NCBI GenBank assembly: GCA_036401395.1
Contig: DASWUZ010000123.1
Location: 1 to 64,000 of the forward strand
Direction: 5' to 3'
From: DASWUZ01 sp036401395
GTDB taxonomy: Bacteria > Acidobacteriota > Terriglobia > Terriglobales > Acidobacteriaceae
DNA: 64,000 nt
Each line of letters starts with the position of its first letter. The first letter of the stretch is position 1. This document shows positions 27,063 through 36,669 of this stretch, in pieces. The notes under the pieces were generated by a model, which saw only the letters and a list, made by a program, of their open reading frames with translations, was not told where the DNA came from and searched no databases. The position numbers and the translations under genes are program-made.

Positions 27063-27831
27063 CCTCATCAAAACTGACTACTTACCAGACGCAAACTGTG
27101 GCGGTCCGGACAGCAATGTAGTTGCCTGCCTGCGCGGTGTGACCAAACGCTTCGGGGTCGGCAGCACCGAAGTGCGCGCGCTCGACCAGGTCGACTTCGA
27201 AGTCCGCAAAGGGGAACTGCTGCTGCTCGTCGGCCCCTCCGGTTGCGGCAAGACCACTCTGCTCAGCGTACTTGCCGGAATTCTCGACGCCAGCGACGGC
27301 GAGATTGAAGCGTTCGGCGTGCGGGTAGACAAGCTCGATCAGGCTGGCAAGACCGCCTTTCGCCGCGAAAATATCGGCTTCATCTTTCAGCAATACAACC
27401 TGCTGCCAACCCTTACCGCCGCAGAAAATGTGGCTATTCCGCTCCTCATTCACAAGCAGCCCTATGATGAAGCGCTCGACCGTGCGCGCCTCTACCTCGA
27501 CAAGGTGGGACTCACGGACCGTGCCGACTTCCTGCCTGCGACTCTATCTGGCGGACAGCAGCAGCGCGTCGCCATCGCCCGCGCCCTCGTTACCGAACCC
27601 CGCCTCATCGTCTGCGATGAACCCACCGCCGCGCTCGACGGCGAGACCGGCCAGATGGTGCTCAAAATGTTTCGCTCCACCGCGCTGATCGGCGACCGCT
27701 CGATCGTGGTAGTCACCCACGATAGCCGCATCTTTCCTTTTGGCGACCGCATCGCCGAGATGCTCGACGGCCACATTCTCTCCATTCACGAAAATGAATT
27801 CGCAGCCTTCCACGGACATCCTCCCGCATGA
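27055..27831 (+). CDS. ABC transporter ATPase (DevA/LolD-type)
   Basis: A 258-residue nucleotide-binding subunit with Walker A GPSGCGKTT, Q-loop (IFQQYNLLPTLTA), signature LSGGQQQRVAIARAL, Walker B LIVCDEPTAALD and switch His in VVTHDSR. The GTG at 27,055 overlaps the permease end by eight bases. It powers export with the permease and adaptor encoded on each side. Confidence 0.95.
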   Translation: MADLIKTDYLPDANCGGPDSNVVACLRGVTKRFGVGSTEVRALDQVDFEVRKGELLLLVGPSGCGKTTLLSVLAGILDASDGEIEAFGVRVDKLDQAGKTAFRRENIGFIFQQYNLLPTLTAAENVAIPLLIHKQPYDEALDRARLYLDKVGLTDRADFLPATLSGGQQQRVAIARALVTEPRLIVCDEPTAALDGETGQMVLKMFRSTALIGDRSIVVVTHDSRIFPFGDRIAEMLDGHILSIHENEFAAFHGHPPA

Positions 27832-27862
27832 GACAGACCCCAACTGAACACAGAGGCGTCAG

Positions 27863-28921
27863 ATGCCAATGACAAGAAAACTGAGCATTTTAATTCCCAT
27901 CATCGGACTCGCGATCGTGATCGTGTGGGTCGTCGTCTCCGGGCGCAAAGTGCAGCACGTGGCTGCCCTCGCCAGCCCGCCCGTTTCGCCTTACGAAAAC
28001 GCTATTGCCGCCACGGGCATCGTCGAGGCGTCGAATCGCAATTACAATCTCGCGCCGCCAGTATCCGGTCAGCTGACCGCCATCTATGTGAAGGAAGGCG
28101 ACACCGTCCATCGCGGCGACAAGCTCTACTCCATCGACAGCCGTCCCCAGCGGTCGGCGGTCGAAACCGCCGACGCCAACGTGGCTAAGTCCCGCGCCGA
28201 AGTCAATACGGCAAAATCCTCCGTGGGAATTCAAGAGGCAAATCTCAACAGCGCGAAAGCAGCCATCGAGACCGCCCGCGCGACTTATGAAGACGCAAAG
28301 CAGATCGCGGAGCGAGACGAAGGTCTCCACAAGGAAGGCATCATCTCGGAGCAGCAGTACACCACCAGCATCAAGGCGCGGGACGCCGACCTAGCGCGGT
28401 GGCAGCAGGCCATCGCGCAGGAACGCCAGGCCGAGGCGCAGCTGGTCAACGCCCGGTCGCAGGTCGGCGAACAGCAGGCCAATCTGCAATCCTCTGTCGC
28501 GACTCGCAACCAGCAGGGAGCGGTGCTCGACCAACTCACCGTCCGCGCCCCGGCTGACGGCAAAATACTGCAAGTCAATAATCGCGTCGGAGAATTTTTA
28601 TCGAGTACCGCCGGTACCTCGCCGGTGCTTTTCGGCGACACCGACTCCCTGATGGTGCGCGTGGATGTCGACGAGATTAACGCCTCCCACGTGCGACCTG
28701 GCAGCGACGCTATCGCCACGTTGAAGGGCGACTCGACCCGCAGCTTCCCCCTGCAGTTCGTTCACATCGTGCCCTACATGGTTCCGAAACAAAACCTCAC
28801 CGGGCAAAATTCCGAGCGCGTTGATGTGCGGGTGCTGCAGATGGAGTTTCGATTCACCCCTCCCTCCTTCCCGGTCTATGTTGGCCAGCAAGTTGATGTG
28901 TTTATCCAGTCGCCGCATTAA
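27863..28921 (+). CDS. HlyD/DevB-type membrane fusion protein
   Basis: A 352-residue adaptor with an N-terminal membrane anchor (LSILIPIIGLAIVIVWVVV), a biotinyl-lipoyl half (APPVSGQLTAIYVKEGDTV), a long coiled-coil hairpin (about residues 90-215, rich in Ala, Glu, Gln), the second lipoyl half (TVRAPADGKILQVNNRVGE) and a beta-barrel domain. It completes the ABC export system; an outer-membrane channel gene is not present here, so the TolC homologue at 6,685 or another elsewhere would be needed. Confidence 0.9.
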   Translation: MPMTRKLSILIPIIGLAIVIVWVVVSGRKVQHVAALASPPVSPYENAIAATGIVEASNRNYNLAPPVSGQLTAIYVKEGDTVHRGDKLYSIDSRPQRSAVETADANVAKSRAEVNTAKSSVGIQEANLNSAKAAIETARATYEDAKQIAERDEGLHKEGIISEQQYTTSIKARDADLARWQQAIAQERQAEAQLVNARSQVGEQQANLQSSVATRNQQGAVLDQLTVRAPADGKILQVNNRVGEFLSSTAGTSPVLFGDTDSLMVRVDVDEINASHVRPGSDAIATLKGDSTRSFPLQFVHIVPYMVPKQNLTGQNSERVDVRVLQMEFRFTPPSFPVYVGQQVDVFIQSPH

Positions 28922-28976
28922 TTTCGAGCAACGCGCCCGCGCCAACTTGCCGTCCGCCGCATTATGATTGCTATCG

Positions 28977-29921
28977 ATGAATTACTACCTGGGACTTGAC
29001 GCGGGCGGCACCAAAACAACCTGTGCACTCGCCGACGAGACGGGCATCCTCGCTCGTGGTGAAGCAGCAACCATCAAGCCCACACGATCTGCGCATGAGG
29101 AGTCGGACAAGGTGCTCGGCGAACTGCTCGCCACGGTCTCGACGCGGGCAGGTGTTCCCCTCGACCAGATCGCCTCTACCTGCATGGGCATCGCCGGACT
29201 GCGACTGCACGGCACTCGTCAATGGATTGAGGCGCTGCTGGGCGGTGCGGTGAGTGGCAAGGTGGCTGTCTGCGGCGATGAAGAGATCGCGCTCGACGCC
29301 GCTTTTCCCGGCGGAGCGGGCGTGCTGATCGTCGCAGGAACGGGCTCGAACATTATCGGCCGCAGCCGCAACGGGCAAACGTTTCAGGTCGGCGGATGGG
29401 GCCCTGCAATCGGCGACGAGGGTTCAGGGTTTTGGATCGGCCGCCGCGCCTTGAATGCGGCCTGCAACGCTTATGATCGTGGGCAGCCCACGCAGTTGTT
29501 GGACCGCTTTATGCACCACTGGTCCGCACCGACCATGAGCGACATGGTTACTATTGCGAACCAGCGGCCTGGTCCGGATTTTTCGTTGCTCGCGCCCTTG
29601 GTCGTTGAGGCGGCAGGGCAAGGAGACCCAGTCGCGCTCCGCGTGCTGAACGAGGCTGGACGATTGCTGGCGGAGGCCGCGCTGATCGCTTATCGCAAGG
29701 CGCAGGTGGCAGAGGAAGACTCAGATGTCCTGGACCCGTTACTCGACGCGCCGCGGCCATGCATAGCTTTCACGGGAGGCATTTTGCGCCACGCTACCCA
29801 GGTTCGCCGCGGAATGATCGCGGCGCTGAGAGGCTTTCTGCCTACGGTGAAGATTGTCGAAGAGCCTGTTGACCCGGTCGACGGGGCGATATGGCGTGCC
29901 CGCCGCGCGCTTAAGGTTTAG
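28977..29921 (+). CDS. BadF/BadG-type ATPase, probable N-acetylglucosamine kinase
   Basis: A 314-residue sugar-kinase-fold protein with the phosphate-1 motif LGLDAGGTKTTCALAD, the segment VCGDEEIALDAAF, the glycine-rich VAGTGSNIIGR and the GWGPAIGDEGSGFWIG loop, characteristic of GlcNAc kinases in the BadF/BadG/BcrA/BcrD group. It should phosphorylate GlcNAc to GlcNAc-6-phosphate. The next gene on the opposite strand is nagA, which uses that product; the two converge with a three-base gap. The ATG at 28,977 is preferred over a TTG nine bases upstream. Confidence 0.85.
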   Translation: MNYYLGLDAGGTKTTCALADETGILARGEAATIKPTRSAHEESDKVLGELLATVSTRAGVPLDQIASTCMGIAGLRLHGTRQWIEALLGGAVSGKVAVCGDEEIALDAAFPGGAGVLIVAGTGSNIIGRSRNGQTFQVGGWGPAIGDEGSGFWIGRRALNAACNAYDRGQPTQLLDRFMHHWSAPTMSDMVTIANQRPGPDFSLLAPLVVEAAGQGDPVALRVLNEAGRLLAEAALIAYRKAQVAEEDSDVLDPLLDAPRPCIAFTGGILRHATQVRRGMIAALRGFLPTVKIVEEPVDPVDGAIWRARRALKV

Positions 29922-29924
29922 CGC

Positions 29925-31097
29925 TCACGCTCGAAATGCGATTCGTCCGTTGACGAGGGTCGCGACCACTTCTCCGCCATCCGACAACACGACGACATCC
30001 GCATCGCGACCTACGGCAATCGAACCGATGCGGTCATCGAGGCCGGTCATCCGCGCCGGGTTCCTCGCCGCAAGGGTGCCTACAGTCTCAAGCGAAGCTC
30101 CCGTAAACTCGCGGAAATTTCTGATCGCTCGATCCATCGTCAAAGTGCTGCCGGCGAGTGCGCCATCCAACCGGCAAACTCCGCCGCTCACTTCAACATC
30201 CAGGCCGCCGAGCTTGTAGACACCATCCGGCATCCCGGTCGCGCTCATCGCGTCGGTGACGAGCATCGCGCGCTCTGGGCCCTTTGCGTTCCAGAAAAGG
30301 CGCACCATCTCGGGCGCGACATGCAAGCCATCGCAGATGATCTCCGCAAATAAGCTGTCGTCATCGAGCACCACTCCCGCGATCCCGGACTCGCGATGGT
30401 TGAGCGCACGCATCGCGTTGAAGGTATGCGTGGCGCTGGTCGCTCCCGCGTCAATGCCCGTACGAGTCTGAGCGGCGGTGGCGTCGCTGTGCCCGAGGCT
30501 TACGCGAACTCCGACACTTACCGCACGTGCGATCACCTCGGCGGCCTCGGGCAATTCCGGCGCGATGGTCATCAGCCTGATGTGCCCTTCAGAGGCCTGC
30601 CAGAGCCGATCAAATTTTTCGACTGAAGGCGCTTGCAGCAACTCCGGTGGATGCACGCCGCGTTTCACATGAGAAAGAAACGGCCCTTCGAGGTGAATGC
30701 CTACGGCGCGGGTGCCTTCAGTAGGTCTGGCCATCAACTGCGCCATCTCGCCGAGTGCTCTCAGGGTGTCGTCCATTGACGCCGTGACTGTCGTGGCGAG
30801 AAATGCGCCCACTCCATGCGTAGCCAGGAACCGGCCCACTGTCTCAAACGACGCCGCAGTTCCCTCCATCACGTCGTGCCCCGCGCATCCATGAATATGC
30901 ACATCGAAGAATGCAGGCAACAGCGTGCATCCGGGAAAGTCCAGCACCTCATCGCCGGGCCGCATAGTGAACTCCGCCCGTGCAGATACTTCGCTGATCA
31001 CGCCGTCTTCAATCGCAATCACCGGGGCCGCAACCGGCTCGTGGGGCATGGCAGCGCAGCCGTTCGAGATCTGATCGGCGATCAACACGGTCCTCAT
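29925..31097 (-). CDS. nagA: N-acetylglucosamine-6-phosphate deacetylase
   Basis: A 390-residue amidohydrolase with metal ligands and family motifs in order: FFDVHIHGCAGHDVMEG, IHLEGPFLSHVKRGVHPPE, VSLGHSDATAAQ, ATHTFNAMRALNHRE, ICDGLHVAPEM and LVTDAMSATG. It removes acetate from GlcNAc-6-P to give glucosamine-6-P in amino-sugar catabolism or cell-wall recycling. It faces the GlcNAc kinase gene, so the pair likely works in one pathway although not in one operon. Confidence 0.93.
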   Translation of the reverse strand: MRTVLIADQISNGCAAMPHEPVAAPVIAIEDGVISEVSARAEFTMRPGDEVLDFPGCTLLPAFFDVHIHGCAGHDVMEGTAASFETVGRFLATHGVGAFLATTVTASMDDTLRALGEMAQLMARPTEGTRAVGIHLEGPFLSHVKRGVHPPELLQAPSVEKFDRLWQASEGHIRLMTIAPELPEAAEVIARAVSVGVRVSLGHSDATAAQTRTGIDAGATSATHTFNAMRALNHRESGIAGVVLDDDSLFAEIICDGLHVAPEMVRLFWNAKGPERAMLVTDAMSATGMPDGVYKLGGLDVEVSGGVCRLDGALAGSTLTMDRAIRNFREFTGASLETVGTLAARNPARMTGLDDRIGSIAVGRDADVVVLSDGGEVVATLVNGRIAFRA

Positions 31098-31251
31098 TAT
31101 TTCCGGAGCTCCATTCGCTTCTGCCTCGATCTTTGCTTGCGCCTAAATTTGCGCGGCACTGATAAGTAACGACTTCTGTTACATATAACCGCGAACGCAG
31201 TGAAAGGGCCGTCTGGCGCGCGCCTCAGTCTACCATCTAGACTGAGGCCTC

Positions 31252-32247
31252 ATGCCCGCGAAGCAGTCCCCAAAAATTCCCGCGAAACGAACTAAGCAAG
31301 AGAGCCCCGGCCTCGCGGCGGTCAAACCGATCCCCAGGATCGGCGTTCATCTTTCCACTTCCGGTGGCATCTTCACCGCGGCCGAACGCGCCCATGCCGT
31401 CGGCGCCAACACCTTTCAGATATTTTCTTCCAGTCCCCGCATGTGGCGCGCCTCGACGCTCAGCGCCGAACACTGCGCACGCATGACGGAACTGCGCGAA
31501 CAATACGATTGCGCGCCGCTAGTTATTCACACCAGCTACCTCGTAAATCTATGCAGCCAGTCCGCCGAGGTCCGCGCAAAATCCGTTCGCGCCTTCCGCG
31601 GCGAAGTAGAACGCGCCCTCGCCCTCGGCGCACAGTATCTCGTGCTCCATCCCGGCTCGTGGCGCGGCCTCACTCGCGAAGAGGGCCTCAACCTCGCCGC
31701 CGCATCCATTGCCGCCGCGCTCGACGGCCTTCCCTACCAGGACTGCGACTTCAGGGTGCTGATCGAAAACACTGCAGGTTCTGAATTCTCGCTCGGCGGC
31801 TCGCTCGAACAGGTCGCCGAGCTTATTGATCGTCTTAGGGACATCGTCCCCGTCGGAGCGTGCCTCGATACCTGTCATACGCATGTCGCGGGCTACGACA
31901 TCGTAAGCGCCAAGGGATACGCAGCGACCATCGCGCAGATCAATTCGCTGCTTGGTGCCGACAACGTCAAGGTCTGGCACATGAACGATGCCAAGGCACC
32001 GCGCGGCTCAAAACTCGACCGACATCAGCACATCGGCGGGGGCACGATCGGCCTCGAAACTTTTCGCCGCTTGCTTCATGAACCATGCTTCGCTCATTGC
32101 GCCTTCATCGCCGAAACGCCGGTGGACGACGACGGCGACGAAGCCAGCAACGTCGCCCTGCTGCAGAGACTCGCGCGCTCCGACGCTTCTACCGCGCGCC
32201 AGCGAAAGACCTCACGCACTCTACGGCGTAAAATTGCTTCTGACTAA
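31252..32247 (+). CDS. nfo: endonuclease IV (AP endonuclease)
   Basis: A 331-residue TIM-barrel AP endonuclease with GVHLSTSGGIFTAAERAH, VIHTSYLVNLCSQ, YLVLHPGSWRG, LIENTAGSEFSLGG, LDTCHTHVAGYD, VWHMNDAKAPRGSKLDRH and HIGGGTIG supplying the trinuclear zinc ligands. It nicks DNA at abasic sites in base-excision repair. A lysine-rich N-terminal extension of about 25 residues makes it longer than the usual 280 residues, and a basic tail may help DNA binding. Confidence 0.95.
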   Translation: MPAKQSPKIPAKRTKQESPGLAAVKPIPRIGVHLSTSGGIFTAAERAHAVGANTFQIFSSSPRMWRASTLSAEHCARMTELREQYDCAPLVIHTSYLVNLCSQSAEVRAKSVRAFRGEVERALALGAQYLVLHPGSWRGLTREEGLNLAAASIAAALDGLPYQDCDFRVLIENTAGSEFSLGGSLEQVAELIDRLRDIVPVGACLDTCHTHVAGYDIVSAKGYAATIAQINSLLGADNVKVWHMNDAKAPRGSKLDRHQHIGGGTIGLETFRRLLHEPCFAHCAFIAETPVDDDGDEASNVALLQRLARSDASTARQRKTSRTLRRKIASD

Positions 32248-32321
32248 CGAGAGAACAGCACGGCCGGAGAAATAATCAGGGCCTAAAGCACTGAGATAAG
32301 ACGCTCGCTGAGAAGCAATCC

Positions 32322-32729
32322 ATGACTAAAATCGACCACCTTGGAATCGCAGTAAAAAGCATTGCCGAGTCGCGCCGCCTCTACGAAGCGCTGGGGCTCA
32401 CGGTCCTCCGGGAAGAATCAGTGGATCAAGAACAGGTCCTCACCGCCATGATTCCGACCGGGGAGAGCCGCATCGAGTTACTCGAACCGACAGCGGACGA
32501 CTCGCCCATCGGGCGTTTTCTCGCAAAGAATGGAGAAGGCCTTCACCACGTCGCGCTCCACGTCGACGACATCTCCGCGACACTCGAAGATCTGAAGACC
32601 CGCGGCGTACGCCTCGTCTCGGACGAAATCCAGACCGGCGCCGGAGGCCATCTTTACTTCTTCATTCATCCTGAAAGCGCAGGCGGAGTCCTGATCGAAA
32701 TTTGCCAGGACGAAATCACAGGCGTCTGA
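32322..32729 (+). CDS. mce: methylmalonyl-CoA epimerase
   Basis: A 135-residue VOC-fold protein with paired metal-binding motifs: KIDHLGIAVKSIAESRRLYE, then GLHHVALHVDDISATLEDL and IHPESAGGVLIEI. It interconverts R- and S-methylmalonyl-CoA in propionate metabolism. Its stop overlaps the tsaB start by one base, so the two are co-transcribed although functionally unrelated. Confidence 0.92.
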   Translation: MTKIDHLGIAVKSIAESRRLYEALGLTVLREESVDQEQVLTAMIPTGESRIELLEPTADDSPIGRFLAKNGEGLHHVALHVDDISATLEDLKTRGVRLVSDEIQTGAGGHLYFFIHPESAGGVLIEICQDEITGV

Positions 32730-33448
32730 TGCACTCACTACAGCAAAGCCCCGTCCTACTAGCGATTGATACCTGCGGGCCGACGGGTAGCGTAGCCATT
32801 GGCCGAATAGAATCCGGCCGCATCGACCGCGCGTCCGCCAGCAGCGTAAGGGTCCTCGCCACAGCCGAACTTGCTCCCAAGACTTACGCGGCTCAGCTTT
32901 TACCGGCCATCGAAAACGCCCTCCGCGACGCCGGCATGACCTTGACGGACCTGAGCGGGATCGTAGTCGTCAACGGCCCAGGCAGCTTCACCGGCGTACG
33001 CGTCGGAGTCAGTGCAGCCAAGGGTCTTGCCGAGGGGGCGAACCTGCCCGTTATCGCTGTTTCGCGCCTAGAACTACTAGCCTGCCAGGCCCCCTGCAAC
33101 ACCTGCGCCGCGCTCGACGCAGGCCGGGGTGAATTCTACGTCGGCCTCTGCCGAAACGGCATCCTCGAAACTGAATCGCTCTACACCCTCACCGAACTCC
33201 TCGGCGCTGTCCGCGAAGCGAACCTCGGAATCGTAGTGTGCGAAGTGGGGCCGGCGTCGCTACTGCGCGAGCGGCCTCAGAATGTCCTGCAGGTCACACC
33301 ACCCACCGCAGCCAACGCGATCTCAGCCTGCGTCTGCCGCTTTTTCGCGAATCACTTCGCCGACGTGGCAACGCTGGACGGCAATTATCTCCGCCGCCCC
33401 TACGCCGAGAACGCCGCAAACCAAATCACGCCAGCAGCGAGTCGATGA
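32729..33448 (+). CDS. tsaB: tRNA t6A modification protein TsaB
   Basis: A 239-residue protein of the ASKHA fold with LLAIDTCGPTGSVAIG, ALRDAGMTLTDLSGIVVVNG, GPGSFTGVRVGVSAAKGLAEG and CAALDAGRGEFYVGLC, the TsaB pattern. It scaffolds TsaD in making N6-threonylcarbamoyladenosine on ANN-decoding tRNAs. The ATG overlaps the mce stop codon (TGATG), and its own stop overlaps rimI (ATGA), the frequent tsaB-rimI pairing. Confidence 0.93.
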   Translation: MHSLQQSPVLLAIDTCGPTGSVAIGRIESGRIDRASASSVRVLATAELAPKTYAAQLLPAIENALRDAGMTLTDLSGIVVVNGPGSFTGVRVGVSAAKGLAEGANLPVIAVSRLELLACQAPCNTCAALDAGRGEFYVGLCRNGILETESLYTLTELLGAVREANLGIVVCEVGPASLLRERPQNVLQVTPPTAANAISACVCRFFANHFADVATLDGNYLRRPYAENAANQITPAASR

Positions 33449-34020
33449 CTTCACTACCGCACGGTCGGACCGCAGACCATGCCGCCAACCCCGGCCACTC
33501 AAGCATCCGCCGAATGACGGCAAGGGACGTCGAAGCCGTCGTTGCACTGGAACGAGCAACGCCCGAAGCGCCCCACTGGTCTCGCGACGACTACGAAAGC
33601 ATCCTCGCCACACAGCCCGGGCCCATTGGCAGAGCCGCGCTCATTGCCGAATCGCACGGCCAACTTGAAGGCTTCGCAGTGATGCGTCACCTTCAACTGC
33701 CCTCATCGCCCGGGCACTCTCAGCAAGTCCACTGCGAACTCGAATCGATCGTAGTGGCCGCTAACTTGCGAGCACGAGGCATCGGCCTCCAACTGATGAA
33801 CGCCATGCTGGACCTCGCCGCGTCAATCGGAGCCGACCGGTTCGAATTAGAAGTCCGCGCCTCGAATCAACCCGCGATACGCCTCTACAAACGCGTCGGG
33901 CTGACCCTGCAAGGCCGCCGTCCCAACTATTACTCCGACCCCACGGACGATGCCGTCCTCATGGCGAAAATTCTCAATCCCGCCATGCAGGAAACTCCCT
34001 CGACGGACGACCGCAAGTGA
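33445..34020 (+). CDS. rimI: GNAT acetyltransferase, RimI type
   Basis: A 191-residue GNAT protein with RRMTARDVEAVVALE, the acetyl-CoA loop VAANLRARGIGLQLMNAML, and the C-terminal LEVRASNQPAIRLYKRVGL motif typical of RimI, the N-terminal acetyltransferase for ribosomal protein bS18. An N-terminal stretch of about 20 residues is extra. It overlaps tsaB by four bases. Confidence 0.88.
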   Translation: MTSLPHGRTADHAANPGHSSIRRMTARDVEAVVALERATPEAPHWSRDDYESILATQPGPIGRAALIAESHGQLEGFAVMRHLQLPSSPGHSQQVHCELESIVVAANLRARGIGLQLMNAMLDLAASIGADRFELEVRASNQPAIRLYKRVGLTLQGRRPNYYSDPTDDAVLMAKILNPAMQETPSTDDRK

Positions 34021-34125
34021 CCAACGTTTCACTTCGAAGAAATTCACAGATCAAAACGGACTCCACCTCTTGAGCGTCGCATCTTCGAAGTGGTAGTTTG
34101 AAAGCCACATCGAAAGAGGTGCTCT

Positions 34126-34326
34126 ATGGCAATGGAAACAGCCGAAGCGTCACCCGTCCTCAACCACCTGCAGGCCCAGCACCGCTCCTACGAAGCCATG
34201 CTCCAATCGCTCGCCCAGCGGCCCTACCTCACCGAAGAAGAAAAACTCGAAGAGGTCCGCCTCAAAAAGCTAAAGCTCCACGTGAAAGATGAAATGGAAG
34301 CGCTCCGGGCCATACACTCCGCCTGA
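34126..34326 (+). CDS. YdcH-like (DUF465) small helical protein
   Basis: A 66-residue, highly charged protein predicted all helical: HLQAQHRSYEAMLQSLAQ followed by EEEKLEEVRLKKLKLHVKDE, the DUF465 pattern of two antiparallel helices with a conserved LKKxKLxxKDE segment. Preceded by AGAGGTGCTCT. Function is unknown in the family. Confidence 0.85.
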   Translation: MAMETAEASPVLNHLQAQHRSYEAMLQSLAQRPYLTEEEKLEEVRLKKLKLHVKDEMEALRAIHSA

Positions 34327-34464
34327 AGCACCCGCCACATGCGACTCCATGCTGACGTCATCGTCTCGGCCACGCTCGGGGTGCGTGTTCCCCCAGTCTT
34401 CTGCACTTTGAAAGGGCGTACTCAAGGCGAACTAGCCGTAAGTAGACAACACATCCAAGGAAGC

Positions 34465-34920
34465 TCAAATCGTAGGAATAAGGATTTCAGTAACCAGTTC
34501 GTCCACAGGCGTCACTCGCGGGTCTTTCACGTAGTTCTCGATACAAAAATCGTCGCGCATCGCAATCCCCCGCTCAGACACCACGTCAAACACGCGCCCA
34601 CTCGCCTCGGCTAACTGAGAGTAAGGCCCGGTCAAGACGAACCGGCTATACTTGCCGCCCTCAAAAACCGCGTACTCCACTCCCTCTGGCAGTTCCTCAG
34701 GCCCACCCGAAAGCGAAACGCCGGCGCGGTAGATCTGCGGTCCGCGCTTGTAGAGGCTCATGTAGCCAGTTACTGTGTTGCTCTTGGAAATGCCGCCAAG
34801 GATTGAGTGCAAGGTCCCCCAAGCCTCGGGTGCATTCTTTTCAAACGGCCCCACTCTCTCGACGAAAACATAATGCGTTTCGGGCCACGTTACGATTTCA
34901 GGTTCTTCGTTCAGACTCAT
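34465..34920 (-). CDS. GyrI-like small-molecule-binding protein
   Basis: A 151-residue stand-alone GyrI-like (SHS2 duplication) domain: YVFVERVGPFEKNAPEAWGT, YRAGVSLSGGPEELPEGVEY, KYSRFVLTGPYSQLAEASGR and the end DFCIENYVKDPRVTPVDELVTEILIPT, the pattern of the effector-binding domain of AraC-type regulators (Rob, BmrR) and of GyrI. No DNA-binding domain is attached. It may bind a small cationic molecule; AAGGAGAAG precedes the start. Confidence 0.85.
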   Translation of the reverse strand: MSLNEEPEIVTWPETHYVFVERVGPFEKNAPEAWGTLHSILGGISKSNTVTGYMSLYKRGPQIYRAGVSLSGGPEELPEGVEYAVFEGGKYSRFVLTGPYSQLAEASGRVFDVVSERGIAMRDDFCIENYVKDPRVTPVDELVTEILIPTI

Positions 34921-35020
34921 CTCTTCTCCTTGATTCTTGCTCTGTAAGCTACCATTCCCATGTGAACCGCGCCCGCATTCGCATCGGCAAAGCGAAGATT
35001 CTATAATCGGGTTCTAGCCT

Positions 35021-35716
35021 ATGGTGCGTGACGGATATTTTTACGGCGGGACGCTCTTGCTGGTTGCGGCGGCGATCTATTACCTTACCGGCAGCTGGAT
35101 TTGGCCCATCTTGCCCATCCTGCTTGCCGCGTTCTTTCTCTGGTTCTTCCGCGATCCGCGTCGTGTTATTCCTTCTGGTCCAGGCCTGATCGTTTCGCCC
35201 GGCGACGGCCTCGTCACCAGCACTGACGTTATCGAGACACCGGCGGGACCAAAACTTCGCATCAGCATCTTTCTAAATGTCTTCAACGTCCACGTCAACC
35301 GGTCGCCTATTGCCGGTATATTGCGCGAGGTCCACTACCAGCACGGCAAATACCTTAACGCGATGAACCCCGACTCCGCCGATCACAACGAGCAAAACAT
35401 CGTGGTCGTAGAGGGCGAGGAATCCGGTATTTCCTACGAAGTGACTTTCAAGCAGATCGCCGGCCTCCTCGCCCGCCGCATTGTCTTCACCAAGCATGCC
35501 GGTGAACGGGTTGCCCGCGGCGAACGCGTCGGCCTGATTAAATTTGGGTCGCGCGTCGACGTCGTGCTACCTCCTGAAGCCACCCTCCGCGTCGCGAAGG
35601 GCGATCACGTTCAAGGTGGGGCAACTGTTCTGGCCCAGATTCAAACCTTACCTGAGTTAGCCGGTGCCATCGCTTCCTCAGCCTCCGAGACCACCATGAT
35701 GACGGCGGGCCATTGA
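35021..35716 (+). CDS. psd: phosphatidylserine decarboxylase (short type)
   Basis: A 231-residue PSD with two N-terminal membrane segments (LLLVAAAIYYLTG, ILPILLAAFFLWF), then WFFRDPRRVIPSGPGLIVSP, the signature NVFNVHVNRSPIAG, and KFGSRVD containing the Gly-Ser pair at which the proenzyme cleaves itself to form the pyruvoyl group. It decarboxylates phosphatidylserine to phosphatidylethanolamine. pssA follows directly with overlap, giving the complete two-step pathway. Confidence 0.95.
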   Translation: MVRDGYFYGGTLLLVAAAIYYLTGSWIWPILPILLAAFFLWFFRDPRRVIPSGPGLIVSPGDGLVTSTDVIETPAGPKLRISIFLNVFNVHVNRSPIAGILREVHYQHGKYLNAMNPDSADHNEQNIVVVEGEESGISYEVTFKQIAGLLARRIVFTKHAGERVARGERVGLIKFGSRVDVVLPPEATLRVAKGDHVQGGATVLAQIQTLPELAGAIASSASETTMMTAGH

Positions 35717-36639
35717 ACGGTAACCGCATGAATGGCGAGCCTGGGAATGGAGGCCGCGCGAACGGCGGACCCGTCAACGGCGACCGGGTGATTGACAAGA
35801 CAGAGCGCAGAGAACGCCGACGCCGACGCGGAATGTACATCCTTCCATCACTCTTTACCTCAGGAAACATCGCCGCTGGCTACTTCGCCATCACCCAGAG
35901 CCTTGACGGCTCAGCGCTCGCTCCGCAACATTTCGACTACGCCGCACTGGCCATCGGCTTCGCTATCCCGTTCGATTCGCTTGACGGACGCATCGCGCGT
36001 ATGACCAACACGACCAGCGACTTTGGCAAGGAACTCGATTCGCTCGCCGACGTCATAACGTTTGGGGTGGCCCCCAGCATTCTTGCGTTCGCGTGGGGCT
36101 TCCGCATGCTGCCCCTTACGATGGAGCCGATGCTGCGCCAGCAACTTGTTGATCTTGGCGCATTTTTTTGTTTCCTCTTTCTCATCTGCGGAGCGGGGCG
36201 TCTCGCGCGCTTCAACATCAGCCACAATCCTCTGCCTAAGAATCCCGGCCGCCCCGACCGCAAATATTTTGTTGGAATGCCCATTCCCGCTGCTGCTGGG
36301 ATGGTCGCGGCGGTGGTCCATTTCTTTCGCGGACGACCTGTCGCAGCCTGGTGGCTGGCCGTTACGTGGATGGCGCTCGTCGCGCTCATCGGCTTTCTGA
36401 TGGTGAGCACATGGCGCTTTTGGAGCGGTAAGGAAATCAATCTCTCCAACCGCCATCCCATCCGCTGGATCGCCGTCTTTGGCATTAGCCTCTATGCCCT
36501 CGTAATGTTTTCGCAGGTTCTGCTCTTCGTCGCCGCGACCGGCTATATGTTCTCTGGAATCTTCGCTAGGTTCGCCTACTCGTGGTCGCGCAAGCGAAAG
36601 GCACCGCCAGAAATTCCCACCCCACCGTCCCTCTCATAA
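35713..36639 (+). CDS. pssA: CDP-diacylglycerol-serine O-phosphatidyltransferase
   Basis: A 308-residue membrane protein (303 if started at ATG 35,728). It has the CDP-alcohol phosphotransferase motif DSLDGRIARMTNTTSDFGKE-LDSLAD with the conserved Asp residues, in the first of several membrane segments. The first 25 residues are a low-complexity Asn/Gly/Arg stretch (GEPGNGGRANGGPVNGD) not found in typical PssA. It makes phosphatidylserine, the substrate of psd. TTG at 35,713 overlaps the psd stop; the ATG at 35,728 is an equal candidate. Confidence 0.92.
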   Translation: MNGNRMNGEPGNGGRANGGPVNGDRVIDKTERRERRRRRGMYILPSLFTSGNIAAGYFAITQSLDGSALAPQHFDYAALAIGFAIPFDSLDGRIARMTNTTSDFGKELDSLADVITFGVAPSILAFAWGFRMLPLTMEPMLRQQLVDLGAFFCFLFLICGAGRLARFNISHNPLPKNPGRPDRKYFVGMPIPAAAGMVAAVVHFFRGRPVAAWWLAVTWMALVALIGFLMVSTWRFWSGKEINLSNRHPIRWIAVFGISLYALVMFSQVLLFVAATGYMFSGIFARFAYSWSRKRKAPPEIPTPPSLS

Positions 36640-36669
36640 CTTTACTGTTAGCCTGTCGAAGACAAGCCC